From Photobacterium gaetbulicola Gung47 (lineage in GTDB: Bacteria > Pseudomonadota > Gammaproteobacteria > Enterobacterales > Vibrionaceae), in the NCBI GenBank assembly GCA_000940995.1, contig CP005973.1, positions 930,001 through 994,000 on the forward strand: a stretch of 64,000 nucleotides of DNA, given 5' to 3'. The position numbers were made by a program, and so were the translations under genes. This document shows positions 43,001 to 50,621 of the stretch, in pieces (position 1 is the stretch's first letter; every line of letters begins with the position of its first letter). The notes below the pieces were generated by a model. The model had not been told where the DNA came from. It saw only the letters and a program-made list of their open reading frames with translations, and searched no databases.

Positions 43001-43393
43001 CTGCTGCCATTTGGAATAAAGGATAGCGCACCAATAATAGCAGGTGGAAAACTGCACGCTCGATACCCGGGCGGGATCCTCAAGTACAAGGAGGGATCCC
43101 GTATCGATCAAAACGTAGAGGCCGCGGGTGAAAATAGTTTGTTAGTTGTGAGTACGATTCTCAAAAATTATAACTACCACTCGCTAATCGTTAATCTAGA
43201 CTATTCTAAAGAAGGACAGCTAAGTGCTAGATCACATTTTAAAGGGCGAAACCCAGATGTTTTATCCGGGCGACCCATTAATCTGAATCTCAGCATAGAA
43301 GAAAATATTCCAGCACTACTAAAAACACTTAACATGATTAATTCAAAAAAGCTGGAAAACATGTTCTTAAAGCAGATTGGTGTGGATAAGTAG
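40079..43393 (+). CDS. ydbH: YdbH-family AsmA-like intermembrane lipid-transport protein
   Basis: 1104 residues, longer than E. coli YdbH (879). A single N-terminal membrane anchor (LLTYGVFFLVFTIVILAVFI, about residues 24-44) and a long beta-rich periplasmic part with the conserved C-terminal block 'SGVIDGLLPFGIKDSAPIIAGGKLHARYPGGIL' typical of YdbH (PF11739). YdbH is one of three AsmA-like bridges that move phospholipids to the outer membrane. It works with the outer-membrane lipoprotein YnbE, encoded next. Start ATG 40079 has a weak ribosome site. Confidence 0.9.
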   Translation: MNNAVGKKNTTPPSKRSRYRYVRLLTYGVFFLVFTIVILAVFIPPWLASKGIEINAISGIHIGKRIQIDRVSIAVNKTAITIRKLTLEHFSDDQSAISTSSWRLLSPHTVVRLAPEIQHALKPHGLIINDIHFSNTTFNLTDLSAPYVFSAHSQQASVTLENTVGSRMPQLVNNLQLVLTTEPFVTLTGIIDAAKLNIFLPQDIGQNSYPIELSKGHFSLSWQNGKTPLAVHLDALTPLWQTEIDKFQQTGHDIALTVDLNQPSQSMRLQADVLRFAQPTELPEFLEKPDDAHEGLHLGHAIANLAQLPLKHLKVSHFTYGNLIIDAKLVLDTPRVRHNRPDKQAELRLIGKALGPEQPYDIDVIIKHRTLEEAEFTGTVIGPRGNQLDCNADISFISPLPKTFRCEANFKHTRDLTDRLKLYDIPSAKLTKPIIISASQRALTFKNDSPENKSDPLHFHDVEHVRYTIDVALPEQVNVELNRFAFEHPLLAQNATSKSSLAVLELNTDGTLTFNADYRDGSIALGLDKSTEQLHFRNDKLGYNLKLDFSALHCLIPFIDSNETIQCHAKSIINALVPQLFPTPAVSIHNSRIQSVIEGNWSGEQIEFQLNDSQLIIDKIRIEHSGEWLEADAENITIEAQMVTIKQDFKLDKTTGFFISTDVNHPIRVNADNLAALKLITPEGTSEAEITAMRQKENINQLPVQRYSGQLSAVLSKLDLKLAIKPEHSAEFLLTTDYQASITVNQNNQRLPGLMTNGVLTVDPVRSSFKGEILNKRHTKLFVYTIEYLIPQQQANIELHRNDIPFSSKQSLKKHYLPKLPLDHDIHSGSLGFEANLTVRGDQWSGQISLFTHNLSGYVHDIHFADLNVSLSIDISNHGVRSRQPISLHVSYLHAGILLENLYAMLEFDSQKPYYKLYRGKAYLLGGDISIHDIASDSLSNIPTVPIQVHGIKLPKLIEAVAADDIEMSGVIDGLLPFGIKDSAPIIAGGKLHARYPGGILKYKEGSRIDQNVEAAGENSLLVVSTILKNYNYHSLIVNLDYSKEGQLSARSHFKGRNPDVLSGRPINLNLSIEENIPALLKTLNMINSKKLENMFLKQIGVDK

Positions 43394-43485
43394 CATTTTT
43401 GCGCTTGAACTCAAAATCACTTAGTTGGACACGCCTTTGAGCTAAAGCGAGGTCAAAGGTAAGGGTCCACAAAAGGTTGTAACCA

Positions 43486-43701
43486 ATGGATATCCAACTT
43501 AAGCTGTTTTATATACCATTTTTTATCGCCCTGTTTTCGGTCATGTCGCTTATGGCACTATCTGGCTGTACCCCAACGGTACAAGTCACTGCCTCTGATA
43601 AGCCAATAGAAGTTAATTTGAATGTCAAGATAGAACACGAAATTCGTATTAAAGTTGATAAGGAAATCGATGAGCTGTTTAATGATGATGATGTCTTTTA
43701 A
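43486..43701 (+). CDS. ynbE: YnbE-family outer-membrane lipoprotein
   Basis: 71 residues with lipobox LSGC at about residue 28 (ALSGCTPTVQV) and a short strand-rich tail (KPIEVNLNVKIEHEIRIKVDKEI). YnbE forms beta-sheet oligomers that join YdbH to the outer membrane. The N-terminus is longer than usual for a lipoprotein signal, so a later start is possible, but no better one is visible. Downstream of ydbH and 18 bp from ydbL. Confidence 0.85.
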   Translation: MDIQLKLFYIPFFIALFSVMSLMALSGCTPTVQVTASDKPIEVNLNVKIEHEIRIKVDKEIDELFNDDDVF

Positions 43702-43719
43702 GCTGGCAGGGAGTATGCC

Positions 43720-44043
43720 ATGACGCGAAAACTGCTGTTCTTACTTTCCGTCTTCCTGACATTTAGTGCATTTGCTCTCGATCTTCAGCAAGCCAAGGAT
43801 CAAGGACTTGTTGGTGAAGCAAACACTGGACTTATCGCCCCTATTACTGCCCGCCCGTCACCGCAGGTAAAAAGTTTGGTTTCCGAGGTGAATACACGCA
43901 GAACAAATACTTTCAAAAGAATTGCCGTCTCACACGGGCTCACCGTCAAGGAAGTTGGCCATATCGCCCACAAAAAAGCCGTCGATAAAACCGCACCTGG
44001 TCATTATTATCAGGATCCATCTGGCAGGTGGATTAAAAAATGA
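43720..44043 (+). CDS. ydbL: YdbL-family periplasmic protein (DUF1318)
   Basis: 107 residues with a signal peptide (MTRKLLFLLSVFLTFSAFA). The conserved block is 'LQQAKDQGLVGEANTGLIAP', then 'VNTRRTNTFKRIAVSHGLTVKEVG' and a final 'GHYYQDPSGRWIKK'. YdbL modulates the YdbH-YnbE bridge in E. coli. RBS AGGGAG before ATG. Completes the ydbH-ynbE-ydbL operon. Confidence 0.9.
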   Translation: MTRKLLFLLSVFLTFSAFALDLQQAKDQGLVGEANTGLIAPITARPSPQVKSLVSEVNTRRTNTFKRIAVSHGLTVKEVGHIAHKKAVDKTAPGHYYQDPSGRWIKK

Positions 44044-44195
44044 CCTGGACAGGATTGCTACATTTAACCGCTATCGGTTCAATACTGCATAACCATATGT
44101 TAAGTAGATCTTAACCCTGGCATCAAAATATTATAATTATCCTTACTACTCTTTACGCATATACTCCTGCCAAGTTTTGTTCATCTGTATAACCA

Positions 44196-45146
44196 ATGTC
44201 TGCTAAATTCTCTCTTTTAAATAAACTATCCAAGACCGATGGCCTTTTCATCGCAGTGGCATTGCTATGCTTGCTACCGGTTGTCAGCTCTCCGGTTGCC
44301 CTGGTGCTAGGCTTCACCCTTGCCACTTTCGGTTTGGTCCCAACACAATTTAATTTGGCTGCACTGACTAAGAAACTCCTCTCTTACTCCATCATTGGAC
44401 TTGGTTTTGGTATCCAGCTAGATCAGGCAATAGAAGCAAGCAAACAAGGCCTGGGCCTTATCATTGCCTCGATCTTTTGTACTTTGCTACTGGGCTATGT
44501 ACTCACTAAATTACTGCGTATAGAACAGAAAACGGGTCACCTTATTGCCTCAGGCACAGCCATCTGCGGCGGCAGTGCTATTGCGGCGGTTGCACCGGCC
44601 ATTAATGCCAAAGACGACCAAACCTCTTTAGCACTGGCCACGGTTTTTGTCCTGAATGCGATTGCATTGTTTATCTTCCCTGTCATTGGCCATTACTTGG
44701 AAATGAGCCAACATGCTTTCGGCACATGGGCAGCAATTGCAATTCATGATACATCGTCGGTTGTGGGTGCTGCTGGTGCCTACGGGGACGAGGCACTGAA
44801 AACAGCAACCACGTTGAAGCTTGCCCGTGCGCTATGGATCATTCCAATTGCCTTCCTCAGCGCTCTGATGTTCAAGGGTAACAGTAAAAAAATCGGTGTG
44901 CCTTTCTTTATTGTGTTCTATTGCTTGGCAATTGGCATTGCCTACCTACTACCTGGTTTTCAACCGATGTATTCGGCAATATTCTCGGTATCCAAACGTA
45001 TCCTGGTGGTGTGTCTGTTCCTGATCGGTTCAGGGATCACCATCCAGAAGCTTCGAGCCGCAGGTATCCAGCCGTTGTTACTGGGTGTGCTGCTATGGCT
45101 ATGTATCGGTGGAGGCTCACTGGCCTATATCCAGCTTGCTGGCTAA
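44196..45146 (+). CDS. yeiH: YeiH/UPF0324-type putative sulfate exporter
   Basis: 316 residues, about nine to ten membrane spans. Marked by 'IIGLGFGIQLDQAI', 'ASGTAICGGSAIAAVAPAI' and 'AIHDTSSVVGAAGAYGDEALKTATTLKLARALWIIP', all typical of the UPF0324 family (E. coli YeiH). The substrate is not firmly known. Start ATG 44196, weak ribosome site. A terminator at 45170-45202 follows. Confidence 0.88.
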   Translation: MSAKFSLLNKLSKTDGLFIAVALLCLLPVVSSPVALVLGFTLATFGLVPTQFNLAALTKKLLSYSIIGLGFGIQLDQAIEASKQGLGLIIASIFCTLLLGYVLTKLLRIEQKTGHLIASGTAICGGSAIAAVAPAINAKDDQTSLALATVFVLNAIALFIFPVIGHYLEMSQHAFGTWAAIAIHDTSSVVGAAGAYGDEALKTATTLKLARALWIIPIAFLSALMFKGNSKKIGVPFFIVFYCLAIGIAYLLPGFQPMYSAIFSVSKRILVVCLFLIGSGITIQKLRAAGIQPLLLGVLLWLCIGGGSLAYIQLAG

Positions 45147-45169
45147 TTTTCGGTATCACACAAACAATA

Positions 45170-45202
45170 CAGCCCCTTATTCACTTTAAGGGGCTGTTTT
45201 TT
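45170..45202 (+). terminator. Terminator after yeiH
   Basis: Stem CAGCCCCTT (45170-45178) with AAGGGGCTG (45188-45196) and six T. Confidence 0.85.
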
Positions 45203-45221
45203 AGTCGCTTGCCACAATACG

Positions 45222-45485
45222 TTACGGTGTAATGTCCAGCCGGTCTGTCGCACTGTTAATCTGCTTCACTTCTTCAATAAAGCCCGAGCTATCCGCCTCA
45301 GCCTTCAACTGACGCACACTTCCCTTTTTATCCACTTTACCTTGCCTTACCCTGCGTACACCTAGGCCTAAAATAATGACAAATGCGGCAAGGTCTAATA
45401 CTGCGCTTACCAGCCCAGAGGTATACGATGAGGCGATCAGAATGCCACATACTAAGCCTATCCATACAAACATCCGCAACCTCAT
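45222..45485 (-). CDS. Small membrane protein, unknown function
   Basis: About 87 residues: two hydrophobic segments (MFVWIGLVCGILIASSYTSGLV, then AVLDLAAFVIILGLGV), a basic stretch (RRVRQGKVDKKG) and a polar tail. Two in-frame starts are possible (ATG 45485 and ATG 45473). No family recognised. Convergent with yeiH. Confidence 0.5.
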   Translation of the reverse strand: MRLRMFVWIGLVCGILIASSYTSGLVSAVLDLAAFVIILGLGVRRVRQGKVDKKGSVRQLKAEADSSGFIEEVKQINSATDRLDITP

Positions 45486-45582
45486 ACCTTCCTGTTTCAA
45501 TGAAGGTAATTATTAACCAATTGGTTAAATCCAGAAATTCGCTTTCACTCTATGACATACAGTTTTGTTATATGGTACGCCA

Positions 45583-46884
45583 TTAACACTTGGCGACCTG
45601 TAGCTCGTCCAGCCGTGTCGTCCAGCGGTTTGATCTAAATGCTTGGCGCATGTGCCAATTGGTAGAGCCAATCACAGAAGCCGGCTTTACACCATTTTTG
45701 AATTTAGCATTCATCTGATCGGTAATAACCATGAGATCACGCCGCTTCATCTCTTCGAGTGCACTGTCATCAAACATATCAAACTGGAACTGATCATTGT
45801 TGGCGTCGCTTAAGCCCTCTAGGATCACCCCGATCTTCTGGTAGGCGTAACCCGGTCGGTAAATAGACTCCAGTTGCTGCAACGCAATATCGAGAAATTT
45901 ATAACTGTCCTGACTCGGGCACAGCAACTCTCTCGCACAACTAACATTATGCTGCGGCAAATCTTTATAGCGATTGGTACGAAGAAAAACACCAACCACA
46001 CCAGCTTGGCTATGTTGACGCCGAAGCTTCTCGCCAGCCCGCTGGCAATGAAATGCAAGAGCCGATTTCAAATCGTCGAGATCGCTTAGGTCAACACCAA
46101 AACTGCGGCTCGATAAAATCTGCTTACGCTTCTCGTCTATGTCGCCGGGGTCAATACAAGCAACACCTTGAAGCTCAAGCACAGTTCGGGCAAGCCCGAC
46201 ATTCCACAATCGGCGCATATCGGCCGGATTCTGTTCGGCTAATTGCAGTGCATTAGTGATACCACTGGTTTGCAGCCGGGTCGCGGTCTTCGCTCCGACC
46301 CCCCATATATCTTGCACACAGCACCTTTCTAGCAACCAGCGGCGACGCTGTTCGCTGTCAATTTGAATAACGCCATCCACCCTTTGCTCGTATTGTTTGG
46401 CAGCCTGATTGCCAAGTTTGGCTAATGTTGGACTCGAACCAATACCCACCCTGACCGGCAGCCCCAAATGCTGATAAATCCTGTCGCGGATCTCCTTACC
46501 ATAATGGGTCAACCCATCGAGCTGGAAACCGTCCAGCCGTACAAAAGCTTCATCGATAGAGTACTGCTCAACATGAGGCGAAAAGCGATGCAGTTCTTCG
46601 ATGAAGCGGCGGCTCATATCAGCATACAGGGTATAATTCGAACTCCTGACTTCAACCCCCATCTTCCTGGCTTCGCGTTCAATTTTGAACCACGGCGCAC
46701 CACGCTTGATACCGAGCGCTTTGGCCTCAGGAGAAAGCGCGACACAGCACCCATCATTGTTAGATAGCACCACAAGCGGTTTATTCACCAACTTTGGGTC
46801 AAACAGCTGTTCACAGGCACAGTAGAAACTTTTGGCATCAACCAGCGCCCACACCTGATCACGATATCCGTCTAATGCCGCCAT
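45583..46884 (-). CDS. umuC: DNA polymerase V catalytic subunit UmuC
   Basis: 433-residue Y-family polymerase for translesion synthesis. Catalytic blocks: VDAKSFYCACEQLFDP (palm Asp), the steric-gate/finger region VVVLSNNDGCCVALSPEAKALG, and SIDEAFVRLDG with the second pair of acidic residues; a little-finger domain follows. UmuC with UmuD'2 forms polymerase V. The start is ATG 46884 (GGGGTGAACG before it), three bases after the umuD stop. SOS-induced through the LexA site upstream of umuD. Confidence 0.95.
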   Translation of the reverse strand: MAALDGYRDQVWALVDAKSFYCACEQLFDPKLVNKPLVVLSNNDGCCVALSPEAKALGIKRGAPWFKIEREARKMGVEVRSSNYTLYADMSRRFIEELHRFSPHVEQYSIDEAFVRLDGFQLDGLTHYGKEIRDRIYQHLGLPVRVGIGSSPTLAKLGNQAAKQYEQRVDGVIQIDSEQRRRWLLERCCVQDIWGVGAKTATRLQTSGITNALQLAEQNPADMRRLWNVGLARTVLELQGVACIDPGDIDEKRKQILSSRSFGVDLSDLDDLKSALAFHCQRAGEKLRRQHSQAGVVGVFLRTNRYKDLPQHNVSCARELLCPSQDSYKFLDIALQQLESIYRPGYAYQKIGVILEGLSDANNDQFQFDMFDDSALEEMKRRDLMVITDQMNAKFKNGVKPASVIGSTNWHMRQAFRSNRWTTRLDELQVAKC

Positions 46885-46887
46885 CGT

Positions 46888-47277
46888 TCACCCCAGTAAG
46901 TTATGCACATTGCGCGTTACCACCCCAAAAATTTCTGAATCTTCGGGCATGGGAAAAGGCTTGAAACTCGGGTTTTCGGCAACCAACCACCATGTTTGGT
47001 CATGGCGCATCAGGCGCTTGCATGTGAATTCATCATATATCCTGGCAATCACAATTCGCCCGGGAGCAACGGGCTCGGCCCGATCAACGACCAATAGGTC
47101 ACCGTCGTAAATACCGGCACCTATCATGGATTCACCAGACGCCCGCAGGAAAAAAGTGGCATTGGGGTTTCTAATGAGATAGCTCTCTAGGTCGAGCTCC
47201 TCTTGATGGCCGTCAGCAGGTGACGGAAAGCCGCACTTCACCCCTTCAATAAAGTAAGGAAATAGCTTCATCTCCAT
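46888..47277 (-). CDS. umuD: UmuD, LexA-like auto-cleaving subunit of polymerase V
   Basis: 129 residues. The cleavage site C15-G16 (VKCGFPSPA), the catalytic Ser50 in SGESMIGAGIYDGD and Lys87 in FTCKRL are all visible. RecA-stimulated self-cleavage gives UmuD', the partner of UmuC. Organised umuD-umuC with a three-base gap. A perfect SOS box lies 14 bases upstream of the start. Confidence 0.95.
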   Translation of the reverse strand: MEMKLFPYFIEGVKCGFPSPADGHQEELDLESYLIRNPNATFFLRASGESMIGAGIYDGDLLVVDRAEPVAPGRIVIARIYDEFTCKRLMRHDQTWWLVAENPSFKPFPMPEDSEIFGVVTRNVHNLLG

Positions 47278-47290
47278 CGTTCTCAGTTAA

Positions 47291-47306
47291 CTGTATGTAT
47301 ATACAG
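47291..47306 (-). promoter_or_regulatory. LexA/SOS box of umuDC
   Basis: CTGT-N8-ACAG, with the AT-alternating centre typical of strong LexA sites (CTGTATGTATATACAG). Fourteen bases before the umuD start. Confidence 0.92.
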
Positions 47307-47604
47307 TATACTGAAAAATAGATAGAATAGTCACACCTTAGTGTTAACTTTCAAGGTAACTGAAGACCGAACCAACAAACGAGCTATTTTCTATACAATT
47401 TCAATCACCTGGCAATATTTCGCTGCGCCTTATTCCGTCAACGCCGAATAAATCAGCAACTTTTGCTGCCATCTTCGGCAAACACGCTTTTACCGACGAG
47501 TATTGTCAAACAAACGCTCATCATTATTGGTAAAATTGTCGTTTATAAAAACTAAAAGATATATCCAATGAATTGGGTATGGGGTTATTACCAAGGAGTT
47601 TTTA
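47307..47604. other. Intergenic stretch between umuD and the SPOR lipoprotein gene
   Basis: About 300 bp between divergent genes. Apart from the LexA box at its left end I see no repeat or RNA gene; the promoter of the lipoprotein gene must be at the right end. Confidence 0.3.
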
Positions 47605-48015
47605 ATGCAAAAAATTTTTGCAGTTTTGGCTGTGCTTCTTTTAGCCGGCTGTTCCACCACCGAAAACACGCACACTGACAGCCAATGTATAGGCCAGATG
47701 ACCACAGAGGAAGCCTACGGCCACCTCAACCCTGAGCGTTTCACCATTCAGGTGCTCGCTCTGACCGAAGAGCGCCAAGCCGATGTCAGAAACTATATCA
47801 ACCACATCCAGGGCCAACAGCCAATCTGGGTGAACTGGAAGAAAAGTTCAAGCGGTCGCTGGTATGCTGTCATTTACGGCGATTTTGCAACCAAAGACGA
47901 AGCCAAAGCTGTCATTGACCGCCTGCCAGAAGCCGTACGCCAGCAGGGACCATTCATCAGAAGCTTTGCCGAAGTACAAAGTGACAAGCAAACTGACGTC
48001 TTCCGCCTGCGTTGA
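47605..48015 (+). CDS. SPOR-domain lipoprotein (paralogue of 25067-25594)
   Basis: 136 residues. Lipobox LLAGCST with Cys near 16, then a short linker and a SPOR domain: 'RFTIQVLALTEERQADVRNYI', 'GRWYAVIYGDFATKDEAKAVIDRLPEAV', ending 'QGPFIRSFAEVQ'. This tail is very similar to 'YGPFIRSLDEV' of the other SPOR lipoprotein, so the two are paralogues. AAGGAG stands eight bases before ATG. Likely septum-associated. Confidence 0.88.
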   Translation: MQKIFAVLAVLLLAGCSTTENTHTDSQCIGQMTTEEAYGHLNPERFTIQVLALTEERQADVRNYINHIQGQQPIWVNWKKSSSGRWYAVIYGDFATKDEAKAVIDRLPEAVRQQGPFIRSFAEVQSDKQTDVFRLR

Positions 48016-48016
48016 T

Positions 48017-48050
48017 CAAAAAAGCCGGAGTGTTTCACTCCGGCTTTCGA
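48017..48050. terminator. Bidirectional terminator
   Basis: Perfect 12-bp stem, AAAGCCGGAGTG (48021-48032) with CACTCCGGCTTT (48036-48047), A-rich before and T-rich behind. Confidence 0.85.
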
Positions 48051-48059
48051 TTCTTTCAA

Positions 48060-48596
48060 TTATCGCCCTTCAAACAACTGGCCGACAGTTTTCATCGGTA
48101 TAAACATCCGTACCCGCCCGTTGTGCTCGCAAAGCACTTCAAAGCCATATTTGGTATAAAAGGATTCCGCTTCGGAGCTCAGACAATCAACGACAATCGC
48201 ATACGCCCTCATATGAGCATTGACTTGCCAAAGATATCTCAATGCCTTGACTAAACTCACTTTACCCAGTCCATTGCCATGATATTCGTGGTGAACGGCA
48301 AGTTGAGCAAGCAAAAAAACAGGAATCGGATACTTGGGAAGCTTTTTAGCCATTGCCGCCGGTAATGTATCGCGACAAATCGAGCTCGGCGCAATGCTAT
48401 AGAACGCACAAATGGGCCGTTTTTGATTGGGTAGAGGAAGTAAGGCAGGTAGCACCATGGTACGGCTGATACCTGCCTGCATATGTTTTGCCGCCTGAGT
48501 CTGAATGAAGGTATTTAGTTCCGGTTCACCGCAGTCAAAGGACGCGCGGTCATGCAGCTTTTTATCAAGCTCGATAAACTCTTTGGCCCAACTCAC
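48060..48596 (-). CDS. GNAT acetyltransferase toxin (TacT/AtaT-like)
   Basis: 178 residues. GNAT fold: 'FLLAQLAVHHEYHGNGLGKVSLVKALRYL' is motif A with the acetyl-CoA loop (Q/RxxGxG/A as HGNGLG), and YTKYGFEVL is the closing block with the Tyr. The 'DCGEPELNTFIQTQA' N-terminus is typical of toxins that acetylate the amino group of aminoacyl-tRNAs (TacT, AtaT). It begins at GTG 48596, immediately after the antitoxin stop codon; the gap is zero bases. Confidence 0.9.
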   Translation of the reverse strand: MSWAKEFIELDKKLHDRASFDCGEPELNTFIQTQAAKHMQAGISRTMVLPALLPLPNQKRPICAFYSIAPSSICRDTLPAAMAKKLPKYPIPVFLLAQLAVHHEYHGNGLGKVSLVKALRYLWQVNAHMRAYAIVVDCLSSEAESFYTKYGFEVLCEHNGRVRMFIPMKTVGQLFEGR

Positions 48597-48866
48597 TTAC
48601 TTAAAGCCCTTTTCATCTGCAAAATCCACAGCATCGAGCAAAGCTTTATTCGGTGATTTAGCCTTATCGCAAGCATCAACGAACCGATCAAATACATCAC
48701 CATCAACAGTGATGCTTTCATGCTGAGCGATTACCTGGCTGGCATCTTCATCCATCAGACGGACCACGTACTCAGTCAAACTTTTCAGCCCCAAAAGTGC
48801 CGAGGCCTTTTCAGCTTTGGCTTTAATTTCTTCATCCAGGCGCAAGTCCAAACGTGCTGTTGCCAT
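48597..48866 (-). CDS. DUF1778 ribbon-helix-helix antitoxin (TacA-like)
   Basis: 89 residues. N-terminal ribbon-helix-helix (MATARLDLRLDEEIK, then AEKASALLGLKSLTEYVVRL) followed by a tail that occludes the toxin (FDRFVDACDKAKSPNKALLDAV). This is the DUF1778 pattern of TacA. Start ATG 48866, preceded by GGAGG. Its promoter region contains palindromic sites that fit auto-repression. Confidence 0.9.
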   Translation of the reverse strand: MATARLDLRLDEEIKAKAEKASALLGLKSLTEYVVRLMDEDASQVIAQHESITVDGDVFDRFVDACDKAKSPNKALLDAVDFADEKGFK

Positions 48867-48905
48867 ATCCACCTCCATCAGTACAGAAACACTCCGTACA
48901 TAAAA

Positions 48906-48934
48906 AGTATACTCCTTGTTCACCGACACAGCAA
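48906..48934 (-). promoter_or_regulatory. Promoter of the tacA-tacT-like pair
   Basis: On the minus strand: -35 TTGCTG (48929-48934), spacer of 17, -10 TATACT (48906-48911). The -35 overlaps the left arm of the palindromic operator. Confidence 0.7.
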
Positions 48935-48961
48935 ATCGTACGGAAAGCTTCCGTACGATTT
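48933..48961. promoter_or_regulatory. Palindromic operator of the toxin-antitoxin pair
   Basis: 13-bp arms, AAATCGTACGGAA (48933-48945) and TTCCGTACGATTT (48949-48961), perfect, with a 3-base centre. A further CCGTAC half-site lies at 48894-48899, downstream of the -10. Ribbon-helix-helix antitoxins bind such repeated half-sites. Confidence 0.75.
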
Positions 48962-48988
48962 CAATATCAACAACGGGATATCATTCCT

Positions 48989-50365
48989 TTAAGATGACAT
49001 AGCCCCAGCACTTTGTGTTTTGTGGCTTTGCACTTCACGTCCTTCAAGCTTGTGAAGTTCACGCAACAAGATGAACAGTAGCATTAAGCCCGTAGCAGCC
49101 AAACCAACGGCCAAACCACCCCAAACACCTTCCAAACCAAACATGTTCATCAACACCCAGGCAGAAGGCAGACCAATGAGCCAGTAGCCAATACCAGTCG
49201 TTACCGTCGGGGCTTTCACCACTTTCATGCCGCGAAGAATACTAATAGCAGACAATTGCCAAGCATCAACCACAAAACAAGCCGCAACCATAATCATCAC
49301 ACTGGGCAATGCTGTGACTAACTCTTCCGCCAATGCATCACCTTCGACATTGAAGACAACAGTCAAGAACTCTGGTTTTGCAATCAACAATACCCCAAAT
49401 AGAGCACTGGTGATTGTTACCAGCAACAAACCCTGTTTGGCATAGCGTTTTACCATGCCAGGTTCTTGCAGACCGACATGCTGGCTAACCAAAATAGAAG
49501 CTGCCTGGGACAGGCCAAAGGCTACGTTCCACGACAAATTCAAGCATTGCATTGCAATCTGGTGAATAGCCAGCGACACGGCCCCCAAGGTCCCCGCCAA
49601 CAGTGCCGCGCTAGAAAACAGAGCATGCTCCATCAGGGTCGCAATCATTATAGGCACCCCGATCGCCAACAACGGCACCAGGATACCCAAACGATACTCC
49701 TGCCAATTGGCAAATGGATTATATTGACGGTATTTATCAAGGGTGAAGACCCAATAGCCATAGCCTAGCATGACAACGAAGGCGGCCAGTGCGGTACCGT
49801 AACCCAAGCCTGCCAACCCCATATCCCAATGAAACGCCATCAGGTAGCTTAGCGGCACATTAAGGATAACAGTGGCAATTGACATCACCATAACCGAGCG
49901 GGTGTCACCAAACGCACTAACCAAGCTGCGCAGAACCAACAGAATCAACGTCGGCAGCATCGCCCACTTCAAGGCATTGAGATAATCTACCGCCAGCACG
50001 ACGGTTTCAGGATCTTGACCGGCTTTGAGCAGTAGGTCGTGCATCCAGAAGAAGACGGGCAATAACGTCACGGTCAGGATAACCGATAGCAACAGTCCAC
50101 TTTTGAGAGAAATACTGACTTCGGCGTCACCCTTCTCCATATCTTTTATTCTTTTGCCGTAGGCGATAGCAATTAAATTCGCAACACATCCAACGGTACT
50201 GCCCGCAACAGTAAAAACGATTGAGTAGACAGCTGCTCCCAGGCCACCGCCGGCAATAGCAAGGATACTGAGTTGGGCCATCATCCAAACATCAGTAAAT
50301 ACCAATAATTGCGCAACCAGCTGTGAAATGATGAGCGGCACAGCCAGGCTGATTAATTTTTTCAT
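48989..50365 (-). CDS. MATE-family multidrug/toxin exporter
   Basis: 458 residues, 12 membrane segments. MATE traits: 'PLIISQLVAQLLVFTDVWMM' in the first helix, 'IAYGKR' and the mirrored second half 'PIMIATLMEHALFSSAALLAGTLG'. Sodium- or proton-driven efflux of cationic drugs. Close to the NorM/DinF group; specific substrate unknown. GGTGATAA before ATG. Divergent from a LysR gene. Confidence 0.88.
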   Translation of the reverse strand: MKKLISLAVPLIISQLVAQLLVFTDVWMMAQLSILAIAGGGLGAAVYSIVFTVAGSTVGCVANLIAIAYGKRIKDMEKGDAEVSISLKSGLLLSVILTVTLLPVFFWMHDLLLKAGQDPETVVLAVDYLNALKWAMLPTLILLVLRSLVSAFGDTRSVMVMSIATVILNVPLSYLMAFHWDMGLAGLGYGTALAAFVVMLGYGYWVFTLDKYRQYNPFANWQEYRLGILVPLLAIGVPIMIATLMEHALFSSAALLAGTLGAVSLAIHQIAMQCLNLSWNVAFGLSQAASILVSQHVGLQEPGMVKRYAKQGLLLVTITSALFGVLLIAKPEFLTVVFNVEGDALAEELVTALPSVMIMVAACFVVDAWQLSAISILRGMKVVKAPTVTTGIGYWLIGLPSAWVLMNMFGLEGVWGGLAVGLAATGLMLLFILLRELHKLEGREVQSHKTQSAGAMSS

Positions 50366-50621
50366 TTATCACCACAAGACACTAGAGTATCGAAAAGCAG
50401 AAAGGATCTTCAGCAGTGACGGTAAAGGCGACCTATTTGAGAAAACCTAGATCAGAAAATGTAGGTTTAAAGTGCGTAACGGCCATCAAACTGCAGAGAT
50501 AGGGATAATGTAAAATCTTCATGTTTGTGTTTCAAACGACATTTATAGTACCTTAGCATTCATAAAACTCATGCAAGAGTTATCTCAAACTGAGCCGCGC
50601 GCGTGGCGAACACAATTGCCT

